Source of the DNA: UBA1163 sp049513055
GTDB lineage: Bacteria; Desulfobacterota; BSN033; UBA1163
Assembly: GCA_049513055.1 (NCBI GenBank)
Contig: JBEKWN010000006.1
Location: 1 to 64,000, forward strand
Length of the DNA: 64,000 nt
Reading direction: 5' to 3'
How positions within the stretch are numbered: position 1 is the first letter of the stretch; each line of letters starts with the position of its first letter. Both the position numbers and the translations under genes were made by a program. The notes under the pieces were generated by a model, which saw only the letters and a list, made by a program, of their open reading frames with translations, was not told the origin of the DNA and ran no database searches. Shown in pieces: positions 32,226 to 40,972 of this stretch.

Positions 32226-33596
32226 CTATGCTTTCTTACACTTGCTTATCAGTTGGTCAAAGAGTTCGACGGCCATCTCCATTTCCCCTCGGGTGATGTG
32301 AAGGGAGGGGGCAAGCGTAAATACATTCTTATAATATCCTCCTATGTCAAGAACAAGTCCATATTTCGATCCCTTATGGCTCAACGTTCCTTTCAACCCT
32401 TCAAGAAACATTTTCTCTGCCAATTCCCTGTCAGGGGTAAAACTGTCTGATTTGCAGATTTCCACCCTGAAGGCAAGGCCAAGGCCATCCACATCTCCTA
32501 TCTCCCGGTGTTTCTTCTTGAGATCTTGAAGTAATGAGAGAAAATAAGTTCCGCTTTCTGAAACTTTCTTTTCATAATCTTCCTCATCAAGCATCGCCAT
32601 CACCTCAAGGGCAATCCTTGTGCCGAGAGGATTTGATGAAAAAGTCGAATGGGTTGAACCAGGAGGGAAGACTGAAGGACTGATCAGAGCTTCTCTGGCC
32701 CAGATTCCTGATAAAGGGTTTAGGCCATTGGTGAGTGCCTTTCCAAAAACGATGATATCTGGACTGACCTCAAAATTCTCGATCGCCCAGAGTTTTCCTG
32801 CTCGACAGATCCCCATCTGAATTTCATCATCCACAAACAAGATTCCCCAGTCGTCGAGGACTTTCTTAAATCTCTTAAAATAACCCTTGGGCGGCACGAT
32901 ATAGCCTCCTGTCGCCTGGATGGGCTCTACGAAAAAAGCGGCATACTCGGACTCTTTCACCTTGGTATCGATGATGGAGTAATACTCTGTCTCAAAAAGC
33001 TTTTCAAACTGGGAAATGCAGTAGAAATCGCAATCCTCCCGCTTCTTCCCATAATAACAACGAAAGCAGTAGGGATATGGAATAAATTGGGCTCGATCTG
33101 AAAAATGGCCATACCTTCTCCTGTAGCGATAACTGGAAGTGATCGCAGAGGCCCCCAGCGTCCGTCCATGATAGCTCCCCATAAAGGCAAACATCAGATT
33201 CTTTCCCTTGGCGTTTCGGACGAGTTTTAGGGCGTCTTCAATGGCCTGGGCGCCGCCAACGTTAAAAAGTATTCTGCCCTTTTCTTTGAACCTCCTCATA
33301 TTCGCAAGACAGATTTTTTCTGCAAGAAGGACCTTCTCCTCATGAAGGTATTGGCAGGCGAGTTGGGGGAGGGTGTCTATCTGAGTCTTGAATACCTCGC
33401 CCAGTCTCGGGTTTTTATATCCAAAACTTGCAGCGGAATACCACATCTGGAGATCAAGATAGGGAATATTCAAGCTGTCATAAAGGAAGCTTCCTTCGCA
33501 TCCTCTGAAGATTTTTGGAGGCTCTGCATAATGGACTGTATCTCCATAGGAACAGTAGATCGAATCTTTCTTGATCAGTTCCTCGTCTTTAACCAT
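32226..33596 (-). CDS. Class III PLP-dependent aminotransferase
   Basis: 456 residues. VGGAQAIEDALKLVRNAKG, FMGSYHGRTLGA, FVEPIQATGGYIVPP, LFVDDEIQMGICRAGK and IIVFGKALTNG with PLP Lys286 give the complete fold-type I class III pattern (GABA/ornithine-type). A cysteine set at 177, 180, 189 and 193 (CFRC...CDFYC) may bind zinc; I recall related cysteine pairs in thermophile relatives. The gene overlaps the phosphatase gene by 8 bases. In this operon it may aminate a fatty keto or aldehyde intermediate, but amino-acid metabolism cannot be excluded. Confidence 0.85.
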   Translation of the reverse strand: MVKDEELIKKDSIYCSYGDTVHYAEPPKIFRGCEGSFLYDSLNIPYLDLQMWYSAASFGYKNPRLGEVFKTQIDTLPQLACQYLHEEKVLLAEKICLANMRRFKEKGRILFNVGGAQAIEDALKLVRNAKGKNLMFAFMGSYHGRTLGASAITSSYRYRRRYGHFSDRAQFIPYPYCFRCYYGKKREDCDFYCISQFEKLFETEYYSIIDTKVKESEYAAFFVEPIQATGGYIVPPKGYFKRFKKVLDDWGILFVDDEIQMGICRAGKLWAIENFEVSPDIIVFGKALTNGLNPLSGIWAREALISPSVFPPGSTHSTFSSNPLGTRIALEVMAMLDEEDYEKKVSESGTYFLSLLQDLKKKHREIGDVDGLGLAFRVEICKSDSFTPDRELAEKMFLEGLKGTLSHKGSKYGLVLDIGGYYKNVFTLAPSLHITRGEMEMAVELFDQLISKCKKA

Positions 33597-34296
33597 TCCG
33601 GGTTCCCCTTAGGCCATGATGGATGAAAGCTCTTTGGGATACAAAACGCTCTTGCCCTATTTGATTCCTCAACCATGCAATGATGTCTCCAAATTCCCTG
33701 TGCTCACCATGGGGAATTTTTTCAACCCGGCAAAAATCTAAGAGGTCTGATTTGGCGAAGGTCAAGTCCGCTTTGCCTGCGATGCAAAAATCAGAGCGAC
33801 CATCGCCTACAAGAATGTTGGTTCCCTCTGGACTGGAAAGTTCTTCCATAATCTTACACTTGCAGATGCCGCTTCTGCTCAAACAATCCTCCTGGAAATA
33901 GGGGAAGTACATCTCATAGCTCCCGTTTGTAGACCCCAAACTGTTTGAGAACACCCTGATATCGTTCAATCCATATCGTTTCAGTATGGATTTTATGAAC
34001 AGGTCGATCCCATCGCTGAGGATAATGATTTCAAAGGCTTTGCTTCTACAGTACCTTGCGAAATCGATAAAGGTTTCGTCAATTTCGATCCCTTCCACAA
34101 AATCGAGAAGATCACATTCTTTCGCTTTGATGAGCCTGGTCTGCATGGCCAGGCAGTCGCGGGAACCCATCTCTCCTCTAACCCAGGATTGCTCTATCTC
34201 CATCCACGTGGGGTCGGCAAATTCTTCTAAAATCCTGTCGATCACATCCTCCTTCGTGATCGTTCCATCAAAGTCACAGAAGAACATATATTTCAT
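33589..34296 (-). CDS. HAD-superfamily phosphatase (SerB/MtnX-like)
   Basis: About 235 residues from the Met at 34296, chosen because GGAGGGG precedes it and FFCDFDGTIT directly follows (DxDGT nucleophile Asp8, general acid Asp10). Motif II is IIILSDGID, and VGDGRSDFCIA is motif IV. The helical cap inserted after motif I marks the HAD-IB (phosphoserine-phosphatase/MtnX) group. The start lies one base after the ketosynthase stop and the 3' end overlaps the aminotransferase gene, so the genes are translated together. Substrate unknown. Confidence 0.85.
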   Translation of the reverse strand: MKYMFFCDFDGTITKEDVIDRILEEFADPTWMEIEQSWVRGEMGSRDCLAMQTRLIKAKECDLLDFVEGIEIDETFIDFARYCRSKAFEIIILSDGIDLFIKSILKRYGLNDIRVFSNSLGSTNGSYEMYFPYFQEDCLSRSGICKCKIMEELSSPEGTNILVGDGRSDFCIAGKADLTFAKSDLLDFCRVEKIPHGEHREFGDIIAWLRNQIGQERFVSQRAFIHHGLRGTRNG

Positions 34297-34297
34297 A

Positions 34298-35536
34298 CTA
34301 CCCCTCCGTCTTCCTGGCGATGAGAACTGCATTGGTCCCGCCGAAAGCAAACGAATTTGACATCACCGTATTCACCTTCACCCCTTTACGACCAATGTTT
34401 GGGACATAGTCGAGGTCGCACTCCGGGTCAGGCTGATCAAGATTGGTCGTAGGGGGAATGGCTTGATTTTTTATTGCAAGCAGTGAAACAACAAATTCAA
34501 TGGCCCCGGCCGCTCCGATCGTATGGCCATGCATCGATTTCGTAGAACTCACAGGAACTTTGTATGCATAATCGCCGAATACCTTCTTGATCGCCTGTGT
34601 CTCCAAAAGATCATTCCACTGAGTTGCAGTCCCATGAGCATTGATGTAGTCTATATCTTCAGAAGAGATCCCGGCCTCTCTGATCGCTTCTGATATGGCT
34701 TGTGCCTGTCTTTCAAAAGAGGGTTTGGTCATATGAAAGGCATCGGAGGTAGAGCCATAGCCAAGGATCTCGGCGTAGAGTGGCGCTCCATGACGGACAG
34801 CCCTTTCCATCTCCTCAAGCACTACTACGGCGGCTCCCTCACCCAGCACTAATCCGGAACGGTTTTTTGAAAATGGCTTGCAAGACTTCGATGGGTCATC
34901 AGGGTCTTCCATAGCCAGGACCCTGAGGGCCTCCCAACTTCGGAAAACCCCATAGGTCAAAAAGGCCTCGGTCCCTCCTGCGAGCATCACGTCCGCATAT
35001 CCATCTCTGATCTGTCGAAAGGCCTCACCAATCGCGTTTGAGGACGAAGCACAAGCGGTGGATACAGTCAAACACGGCCCCGTAAGTCCATACTCTATGG
35101 AAAGATAAGAAGCAGAAGCGTTACTCATGATCATCAAGACAGATAATGGTTTCACCCTATCTGCGTTTTCCTTAAACAAGCGTACGTACCCATCCTCTAT
35201 GGCATTCGCACCACCTAACCCTGTCCCCATATATACTCCCGACCGTTCCTTTTCTTTCGCATCGAGAGATAGCTTTGCATCCTTCCAGGCTTGCGAAGCA
35301 GCGGCTAAAGCGAATTGGTTGACGCGGTCCAAGCTGGACACCTGTTTCTTGTTGAAATAATCGAAAGGATTAAAATCGACTTCGGCTGCAACTTTTACCG
35401 AAAGAAGGTTTGAAAATTCCGAAGAGATTCTTCTGACTCCAGACTTGCCAGCCATGATATTGGCTGAAAAATCATTGATATTATTCCCACAAGAGGAAAT
35501 AACGCCCAGTCCGGTAACCGCGACTCTCCTTCTCAT
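34298..35536 (-). CDS. FabF-like ketoacyl-ACP synthase
   Basis: 412 residues with the decarboxylating KAS II catalytic triad: Cys162 (VSTACASSSNAIG), His301 (NAHGTATQWND) and His338 (SMHGHTIGAAG). Start supported by the family-typical MRRRVAVTGLG. It is preceded by an acyl carrier protein gene 37 bases upstream and followed by phosphatase, aminotransferase and hydrolase genes rather than fabD/fabG/fabZ, so it is probably not the housekeeping FabF. Confidence 0.9.
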   Translation of the reverse strand: MRRRVAVTGLGVISSCGNNINDFSANIMAGKSGVRRISSEFSNLLSVKVAAEVDFNPFDYFNKKQVSSLDRVNQFALAAASQAWKDAKLSLDAKEKERSGVYMGTGLGGANAIEDGYVRLFKENADRVKPLSVLMIMSNASASYLSIEYGLTGPCLTVSTACASSSNAIGEAFRQIRDGYADVMLAGGTEAFLTYGVFRSWEALRVLAMEDPDDPSKSCKPFSKNRSGLVLGEGAAVVVLEEMERAVRHGAPLYAEILGYGSTSDAFHMTKPSFERQAQAISEAIREAGISSEDIDYINAHGTATQWNDLLETQAIKKVFGDYAYKVPVSSTKSMHGHTIGAAGAIEFVVSLLAIKNQAIPPTTNLDQPDPECDLDYVPNIGRKGVKVNTVMSNSFAFGGTNAVLIARKTEG

Positions 35537-35573
35537 TTAAATAGAATCCCCACATTCGTCTCCATGCTCAGCT

Positions 35574-35840
35574 TCAAGTGCTCATCGCTAGATTTGGAGA
35601 ACTTAACAACTGTTCAGATACGAATCGGTCAATCGCATCAACCATATCTTGTATCGTTGTCACTTTAAACTCTTGGTCAGGAATTTTTATCCTAAACTCG
35701 TTTTCGATATCGAACATGAATTCAATCTTATCGAGAGAATCGAGACCCAAATATTCGAGCGTTGTTTCAGGTTTAAGTTCTTCAACATTAAAATCAAACT
35801 TATCGATAAAAAGTTTTTTAAGTCTCTCTATTGTAGACAT
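35574..35840 (-). CDS. Acyl carrier protein
   Basis: 88 residues, acidic, with the phosphopantetheine site LGLDSLDKIEF (Ser35) and four-helix ACP pattern. The sequence is more divergent than housekeeping AcpP (FMFDIENEFRIKIPD after the DSL motif), which fits a dedicated carrier. GGAGG precedes the ATG. It heads the minus-strand operon. Confidence 0.9.
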   Translation of the reverse strand: MSTIERLKKLFIDKFDFNVEELKPETTLEYLGLDSLDKIEFMFDIENEFRIKIPDQEFKVTTIQDMVDAIDRFVSEQLLSSPNLAMST

Positions 35841-36160
35841 CCCTACCTCCTTTTTGGTAAAAAGATAATTCTTGGCCCTTTCTGCTATGATAAAATTTGA
35901 ATATTAAAATATCGTTAAAACAAGATTAATTTCCCTTAATCTTACTATTATATAGTATAGAAAAAGGTAAGACAAGAACCCTCACTTAGATTTTGATTGC
36001 CTTTTATTTAGCAACGGTAGGTTCTTTTTTTTGGCAGATAATGGATACCACATAAAAAATATCACCTTAATTCTAAAAAAGCAAGAAAATTCAATGAAAC
36101 AACATATTCTCGTTACTGAGGAAATCTAATTTTTATAATTTTGACCTCAATTTCTTCTCC
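35841..36160. other. AT-rich divergent intergenic region
   Basis: No gene seen. The region separates the ACP operon (leftward) from the GT39 cluster (rightward). It should contain the ACP promoter; TATAAT-like sequences are frequent and I cannot choose one. The right part holds regulatory element C, listed separately. Confidence 0.5.
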
Positions 36161-36219
36161 AAGATTAAGAAATCTTAATGGAAACTTCATCTATGTTTAA
36201 TCATTTTTTGTGTTATATT
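36161..36219 (+). promoter_or_regulatory. Regulatory element C before the GT39 cluster
   Basis: Half-sites CTTAAT (36174-36179), CTTCAT (36185-36190) and TTTAAT (36196-36201) are each separated by five bases, the PmrA-box layout. A -10-like TATATT lies at 36214-36219. The block 36161-36202 matches 24521-24562 at 33 of 42 positions by eye, including the AAGATTAAGAAATCTT part. It is about 105 bases before the first GT39 start codon. Confidence 0.55.
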
Positions 36220-36323
36220 AAGAAACTAAAAGTTTATATACTTTTGAAGTGTTCATTTCGACGGATTGATAAGCTTTTTATATCTTGTTATATAAGTATC
36301 GATTTAGAAGGGACTTTAGGTTG

Positions 36324-37925
36324 ATGGATGTGAGGAGAAAATATATCTTTGGGTTACTCGCCATAGGGATGGTTCTCTTCTTTTTCAATTTGGGAGGAAG
36401 GGATCTCTGGGAACCCGATGAAACCCGGTATGCCGTGGTGGCCCGCGAGATGGTGCAAAGCGGGGATTGGATTTTACCTCATTTCAACAGGGAGATTTAT
36501 GCAGAAAAACCTCCTCTCTTTTTCTGGTTGGTCAATCTCTCCACTTTCTTTCTAGGAGAAAACAACGAGTTGTCCAATCGCCTTCCTTCTGCCCTGGCAG
36601 GGTTGATGACCCTTTTCATCACATTTCTTTTTGGAGAGAGACTCTTTAATCTCAGAGTCGGATTCCTTTCCGCTTTGGTGCTGGGGACATGTATTTTGTT
36701 TCCCCAATTATCGCGTTGGATGATGCTCGATTCATTGTTTACCCTTTTTTTACTCTTGAGCCTTTTTTATTTTTATCTTGGTTACGAGAAAGAGGGGAGT
36801 CGCCGGAAATATTACTATCTCGCCAGCCTCTTTATGGGGCTGGGGGTTTTAACGAAAGGGCCTATTGGTTATCTTCCTCTTCCCATCCTCCTCCTCTTTG
36901 CCTTTTTTCAAAAAGACGTTAAGAAATTTTGGAATCGCGATTTGCTATGGGGATGTCTCCTCTCCTTGATTCTTGTATTGATCTGGTGGTTACCTGCTTG
37001 TTGGATTGGGGGAAAAGAATATATCTATTGGCTCTTGTTTAAGCAAGCCGTTGGAACTTATGTAGAGGGGGGAAGACATTTTCATCCTGAGTCATTCTAT
37101 TTCTACTTTGTCCGTTTCCCGATAGAATTTTTTCCGTGGATCGTTTTTTTGCCCACCGCATTTGTTTTAGGGTTACGAAGGGACTTTCGCAAAAGAAAAG
37201 AATTCGTATTTCTCTCCATCTGGTTCTTTTTCATTTTCCTTTTCTTTACCCTCTCCAAAGGGAAGAAGGATAATTACCTTTTACCCCTTTACCCAGCTGC
37301 CGCCATGATGGTCGGGAGTCTATGGGATTTTGGGGTTCAGTCAGGGGAGGGGAAGAAAGGATTCCTATCTGGACTTCTTCTTTTAACCTTTCTGTTTCTC
37401 GCCGGCCTGGTTCTGTTCCTATCAAAAATGCCACAACAGTCCTATCCAGACATGACGGCCTATTCTTCTTTAGGGCTTTCCATTCTCTCTTATATCCTGC
37501 TTGGGTCCTTTTTCTCTCTGTTGTTTTTTATTAAGAAAAAGAAACAGGCCTCGTTCATCAGCCTTATGATCGCTTTCGCTCTTTTCCATCTTCATCTCTC
37601 CTATTCTCTTCCGCCAAAACTCAATCCCCAGAGGTCAGCCAAGGCATTTTCAGAGAAAGTTCTAAAGAGAATGGAGATGGGGGATGAACTTAAAACTTAT
37701 TCCCTTAAGTCTAATGGATTGCTTTTCTATACCCAGAAACCCTATATAGAGAGTATTCAAAGCAAAGATCGCTTTTTTGAAATTCTCAACTCCTCCCAAC
37801 GAGTTTTTGTTGTGTTTTATCCGGAAGTCCTTAATCAACTTCAGAAAGAAACAGGAGTTGAGTTCACTCCTCTTGAACAGGTGAAGGTAGGCCATTGGAA
37901 ATATGTTCTCATTTCAAATCATTAA
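36324..37925 (+). CDS. GT39 ArnT-like glycosyltransferase, copy 1 of the cluster
   Basis: About 533 residues. The first periplasmic loop carries LWEPDETRYAVVAREMVQSGDW and IYAEKPPLFFW, the ArnT catalytic-loop signature; about a dozen hydrophobic segments follow, and a soluble C-terminal domain ends WKYVLISNH. ArnT-type enzymes transfer a sugar from undecaprenyl phosphate to lipid A or core at the periplasmic face. I start at ATG 36324; an earlier Met (36285) adds 13 residues. It lies about 100 bases after regulatory element C. Confidence 0.85.
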   Translation: MDVRRKYIFGLLAIGMVLFFFNLGGRDLWEPDETRYAVVAREMVQSGDWILPHFNREIYAEKPPLFFWLVNLSTFFLGENNELSNRLPSALAGLMTLFITFLFGERLFNLRVGFLSALVLGTCILFPQLSRWMMLDSLFTLFLLLSLFYFYLGYEKEGSRRKYYYLASLFMGLGVLTKGPIGYLPLPILLLFAFFQKDVKKFWNRDLLWGCLLSLILVLIWWLPACWIGGKEYIYWLLFKQAVGTYVEGGRHFHPESFYFYFVRFPIEFFPWIVFLPTAFVLGLRRDFRKRKEFVFLSIWFFFIFLFFTLSKGKKDNYLLPLYPAAAMMVGSLWDFGVQSGEGKKGFLSGLLLLTFLFLAGLVLFLSKMPQQSYPDMTAYSSLGLSILSYILLGSFFSLLFFIKKKKQASFISLMIAFALFHLHLSYSLPPKLNPQRSAKAFSEKVLKRMEMGDELKTYSLKSNGLLFYTQKPYIESIQSKDRFFEILNSSQRVFVVFYPEVLNQLQKETGVEFTPLEQVKVGHWKYVLISNH

Positions 37926-38087
37926 GGGTCAGATGAGTTTTCTGGAAAGATAGGTATCCAAAAAAGGAACGGAGTAAAATAAAAACGATGAGGATCCAAG
38001 GGGAGTAAAGAGGGATATGATATCATAGGCTCATTAAAGAAATGGAATGGAAGATCCTCTATCGATTGAAATGAAAAGGTGCCGATC

Positions 38088-38723
38088 ATGTATCATGTAA
38101 AGGTTATGTATCAAAATAAGAAATATGCGGCAGGCTATGAGAAGACAAGGTTCAAGGGGATCTACGGAAGATTTAAGAATTGGAATACCAAAAGGGTGAT
38201 TTCAAAACTGATTGGGTTTACAGAGAGAAAAGGTTTCGCCCTTGACCTTCCCTGCGGGACAGGGAGATTAGGCCGCCTGATCTTAAAGAGTGGGTATAAA
38301 TGGATCGGCGCGGATATCTCGTTAGAGATGATGATGGAGTCAAGAAAAAGGATGAACGGCTTTGAAGACTCATTCTGGAATATCCGCCTGGATGCAGAGA
38401 CGATGTCATTTAAGGACAATAGTATTGACTGCCTCTTCTCCATTCGATTTATCTATCACATCCCCGTTGAGATAAGATATCGGATGCTTAAAGAGATGAG
38501 GAGGGTCACCAAGAAATGGCTGATCATCGATTATAATTATCCAAACAGGTTTAAAGAGTTGGCTCGCAGGGTAGGATCCTTATTAAGCAAAAGGCCGATC
38601 AAGAAAAGAATGATGCTCCAAGAGATATCGAGAGAGCTACGGGAGAATGGCTTAAATGTTTATAAAGCCATCCCTACATCAAGATTATTTTCCGATAATA
38701 TATTATTGTTATGTCATAAATAA
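38088..38723 (+). CDS. Class I SAM-dependent methyltransferase
   Basis: 211 residues. FALDLPCGTGRLGRLIL is the SAM-binding motif I, WIGADISLEMM the following acidic strand, and IDCLFSIRFIYHI motif IV-like. C-terminal lysine-rich helix. Substrate not inferable; small-molecule, sugar or lipid methylation fits the position in the envelope cluster. An upstream GTG (38079) is possible. The space on both sides is about 110-160 bases, so it may have its own promoter. Confidence 0.75.
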   Translation: MYHVKVMYQNKKYAAGYEKTRFKGIYGRFKNWNTKRVISKLIGFTERKGFALDLPCGTGRLGRLILKSGYKWIGADISLEMMMESRKRMNGFEDSFWNIRLDAETMSFKDNSIDCLFSIRFIYHIPVEIRYRMLKEMRRVTKKWLIIDYNYPNRFKELARRVGSLLSKRPIKKRMMLQEISRELRENGLNVYKAIPTSRLFSDNILLLCHK

Positions 38724-38836
38724 GGCCGCCGCCATTTTTTATCTGAAGGACTTATTCTGTTAATTCCTTTGTCGCCTCTTTAAAAAAAGGAAAAATGGAG
38801 GGGCATGAGAAATCTTAAGGAGAGTTAGGGAGGGAT

Positions 38837-39814
38837 ATGAAGCTTTTATTGATTGGCGTAGGAAGGTGGGGCAAGAACCATCTGAAGGCTCTGGTGAACC
38901 TCGTCGACGAGCTTTATGTGGTGGACTACGATCCGAGTCAACTGAAAGTCTGCAAGGAATACTCAATTCCTGAAGATCATCTTTCCACCGATTATCGTGA
39001 TTTTCTTGATCGCGTGGACGGGGTAGACATCGTTACGCCAGCGGATGGCCATCTGGGAATTTGTAAGCACTGCTTTGAAAAGGGGAAGGATGTCTTTGTA
39101 GAAAAACCGATTGCCCTGACCACCCAAGAGGCAAAAGAGATGATCACTCAGGCCAAAGAGAATGGGATGATTCTACAGGTAGGCCATCTTTATCGGTATC
39201 ATCCAGCCGCTTCGAAAATAAAACAGATCCTTGAGGAAGGGAAATTGGGCACCATTCAATACGCCTATGGTCATTTCATGGGATTCAAAAGACCTAGAAC
39301 GGATGTCGGCGTGACCCAAACGGATGCGATCCATTATTTCGATCTTTTTAATTATCTCTTTCATGAGCCCCCTCAAGCGGTCACGGCCGTTGTAAAAAAT
39401 TACCTTCACCTTTCTCTTGATGATACCTCTGTCTCAGTCTTGGACTATCATGGAAAGATCGTTTTTGTCGAAGCGGGGTATATGCCCCCTGAAAAAAGAA
39501 GAGATATTGCCATGGTTGGAGACCGAGCGAGCCTTTATTGCGACTTCCAAAAAAATTCCCTTCTCTTCTGTGAGAATCGACACGAGAGACAAGAGGGAAA
39601 ATGTGTCGCTGTGGAAGGAGAAGCCCGAGGCATTCCCATAGAGCTTGAAGAGCCCCTGACGATAGAATTAAAAGCGTTTCTCAATTCGATGAAGAATCGG
39701 TCCAAGCCCTTAGCAGATGGGCAGGCGGGCTTTGAGGCATTGAAAATTGTTGAAGTCTGTTATGAGTCCTCTCGGAGTGGAAGGAGATTGGAGATTGAAT
39801 GGGAGAAAATCTGA
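38837..39814 (+). CDS. Gfo/Idh/MocA oxidoreductase, GnnA/WlbA-like
   Basis: 325 residues. KLLLIGVGRWGKNHLKAL is the NAD-binding motif, VDIVTPADGHLGICKHCFEKG and DVFVEKPIAL (EKP, catalytic Lys) follow, and GHLYRYHPAASKI begins the second domain. The aminotransferase gene is 21 bases downstream. An oxidoreductase-aminotransferase pair of this size matches either GnnA/GnnB (UDP-GlcNAc to its 3-amino form, for 2,3-diaminoglucose lipid A) or WlbA/WlbE. GnnA/B fits the lipid A context; neither is proven. Start ATG has GGGAGG upstream. Confidence 0.75.
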   Translation: MKLLLIGVGRWGKNHLKALVNLVDELYVVDYDPSQLKVCKEYSIPEDHLSTDYRDFLDRVDGVDIVTPADGHLGICKHCFEKGKDVFVEKPIALTTQEAKEMITQAKENGMILQVGHLYRYHPAASKIKQILEEGKLGTIQYAYGHFMGFKRPRTDVGVTQTDAIHYFDLFNYLFHEPPQAVTAVVKNYLHLSLDDTSVSVLDYHGKIVFVEAGYMPPEKRRDIAMVGDRASLYCDFQKNSLLFCENRHERQEGKCVAVEGEARGIPIELEEPLTIELKAFLNSMKNRSKPLADGQAGFEALKIVEVCYESSRSGRRLEIEWEKI

Positions 39815-39835
39815 CATTCAGGGAAAGGAGTTAAA

Positions 39836-40951
39836 ATGAAGGTTCCTCTTTCTAAACCTTACATCGATAAAGAAATGAAAGATCGCGTATTAGAGGTGAT
39901 TGATTCTGGACAATATATTTTGGGAGGCCAATGCAAAGACTTTGAAAAAGAGTTTGCCCAATTCATCGGAGTGAAACACGCCGTCCTCACCTCCTCAGGA
40001 ACCTCCGCCATTTTTTTGTGTCTCAAGGCTTTGGGGGTCAAAGAAGGCGATGGCGTTTTGGTTCCCTCTCTCACCGCCTTTCCCACCATCGAACCCGTGT
40101 TTCATGTTGGAGCCAGACCCATTTTCATCGATATTGATGATACCTTTACCGTCGATCCAAAACATATCGAATCGGTTTTAAAAAATAGGAACCAGATATC
40201 GGGGGTCAAGGAGATCAAAGGAATTATTCCTGTACATCTTTACGGTCACCCTGCCCATATGGATTCCCTTCTTGATCTGGCAAAGCGTTATGGACTTTTC
40301 GTTTTGGAAGATTGCTGTCAAGCCCATGGTGCCAAATATAAAGGGAAAAGGGTAGGATCAATGGGAATTGGCGGTTGTTTCTCTTTCTATCCTTCGAAAA
40401 ACCTGACCGTTTTTGGAGATGGTGGAATTCTTGTCACCCCGGATGATGAGATGGCCAAGACCTGTCGAATGCTGAGAGATCACGGTCGAAAAGAGAAGTA
40501 TGAACATGAACTGGTTGGATATAATTTGAGGTTTAACGAAATCCAAGGGGCAGTGGGTCGCCTCCAACTTCGAAGGTTGGACTGGTTTAATGAATCGAGA
40601 AGGCGCATCGCTCAATGGTACAGCGATGGATTAAAGGGAATTCCAGTGACTACACCTCAGGCAAGGGATTGGGCTGAACCTGTCTATCATCTTTATGTCA
40701 TCCAAACTCCCCATCGGGATGAGCTGGCTGATTTCTTAAAAGAGAAAGGGATTCAGTCAGGGATTCATTATCCTATTCCAAATCATCAACAACCAGCCGT
40801 TCGGAATGCTCTCGGTCAGCAGCCCAAACTGGAAAAGACAGAAGATACGGTCAAGAAAATTCTCTCCCTGCCCATCTACCCAGAACTCGAAAAAGAGAAG
40901 GTGGATTTTGTGTGCGCCACCATCAGAGAGTTCTTTCATCAAAAAAGTTGA
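39836..40951 (+). CDS. DegT/DnrJ-type sugar aminotransferase, GnnB/WlbE-like
   Basis: 371 residues. LTSSGTSAIFLCLKALG, VLEDCCQAHGAKYKG and FSFYPSKNLTVFGDGG (PLP Lys in PSKN) are the family blocks; LRFNEIQGAVGRLQL is also typical, and GIHYPIPNHQQPA occurs near the end. It would aminate a 3- or 4-keto sugar nucleotide with glutamate as donor. AAAGGAG precedes the start. It pairs with the adjacent oxidoreductase. Confidence 0.85.
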   Translation: MKVPLSKPYIDKEMKDRVLEVIDSGQYILGGQCKDFEKEFAQFIGVKHAVLTSSGTSAIFLCLKALGVKEGDGVLVPSLTAFPTIEPVFHVGARPIFIDIDDTFTVDPKHIESVLKNRNQISGVKEIKGIIPVHLYGHPAHMDSLLDLAKRYGLFVLEDCCQAHGAKYKGKRVGSMGIGGCFSFYPSKNLTVFGDGGILVTPDDEMAKTCRMLRDHGRKEKYEHELVGYNLRFNEIQGAVGRLQLRRLDWFNESRRRIAQWYSDGLKGIPVTTPQARDWAEPVYHLYVIQTPHRDELADFLKEKGIQSGIHYPIPNHQQPAVRNALGQQPKLEKTEDTVKKILSLPIYPELEKEKVDFVCATIREFFHQKS

Positions 40952-40972
40952 GATCAGAAGGGAGATCGTCTT

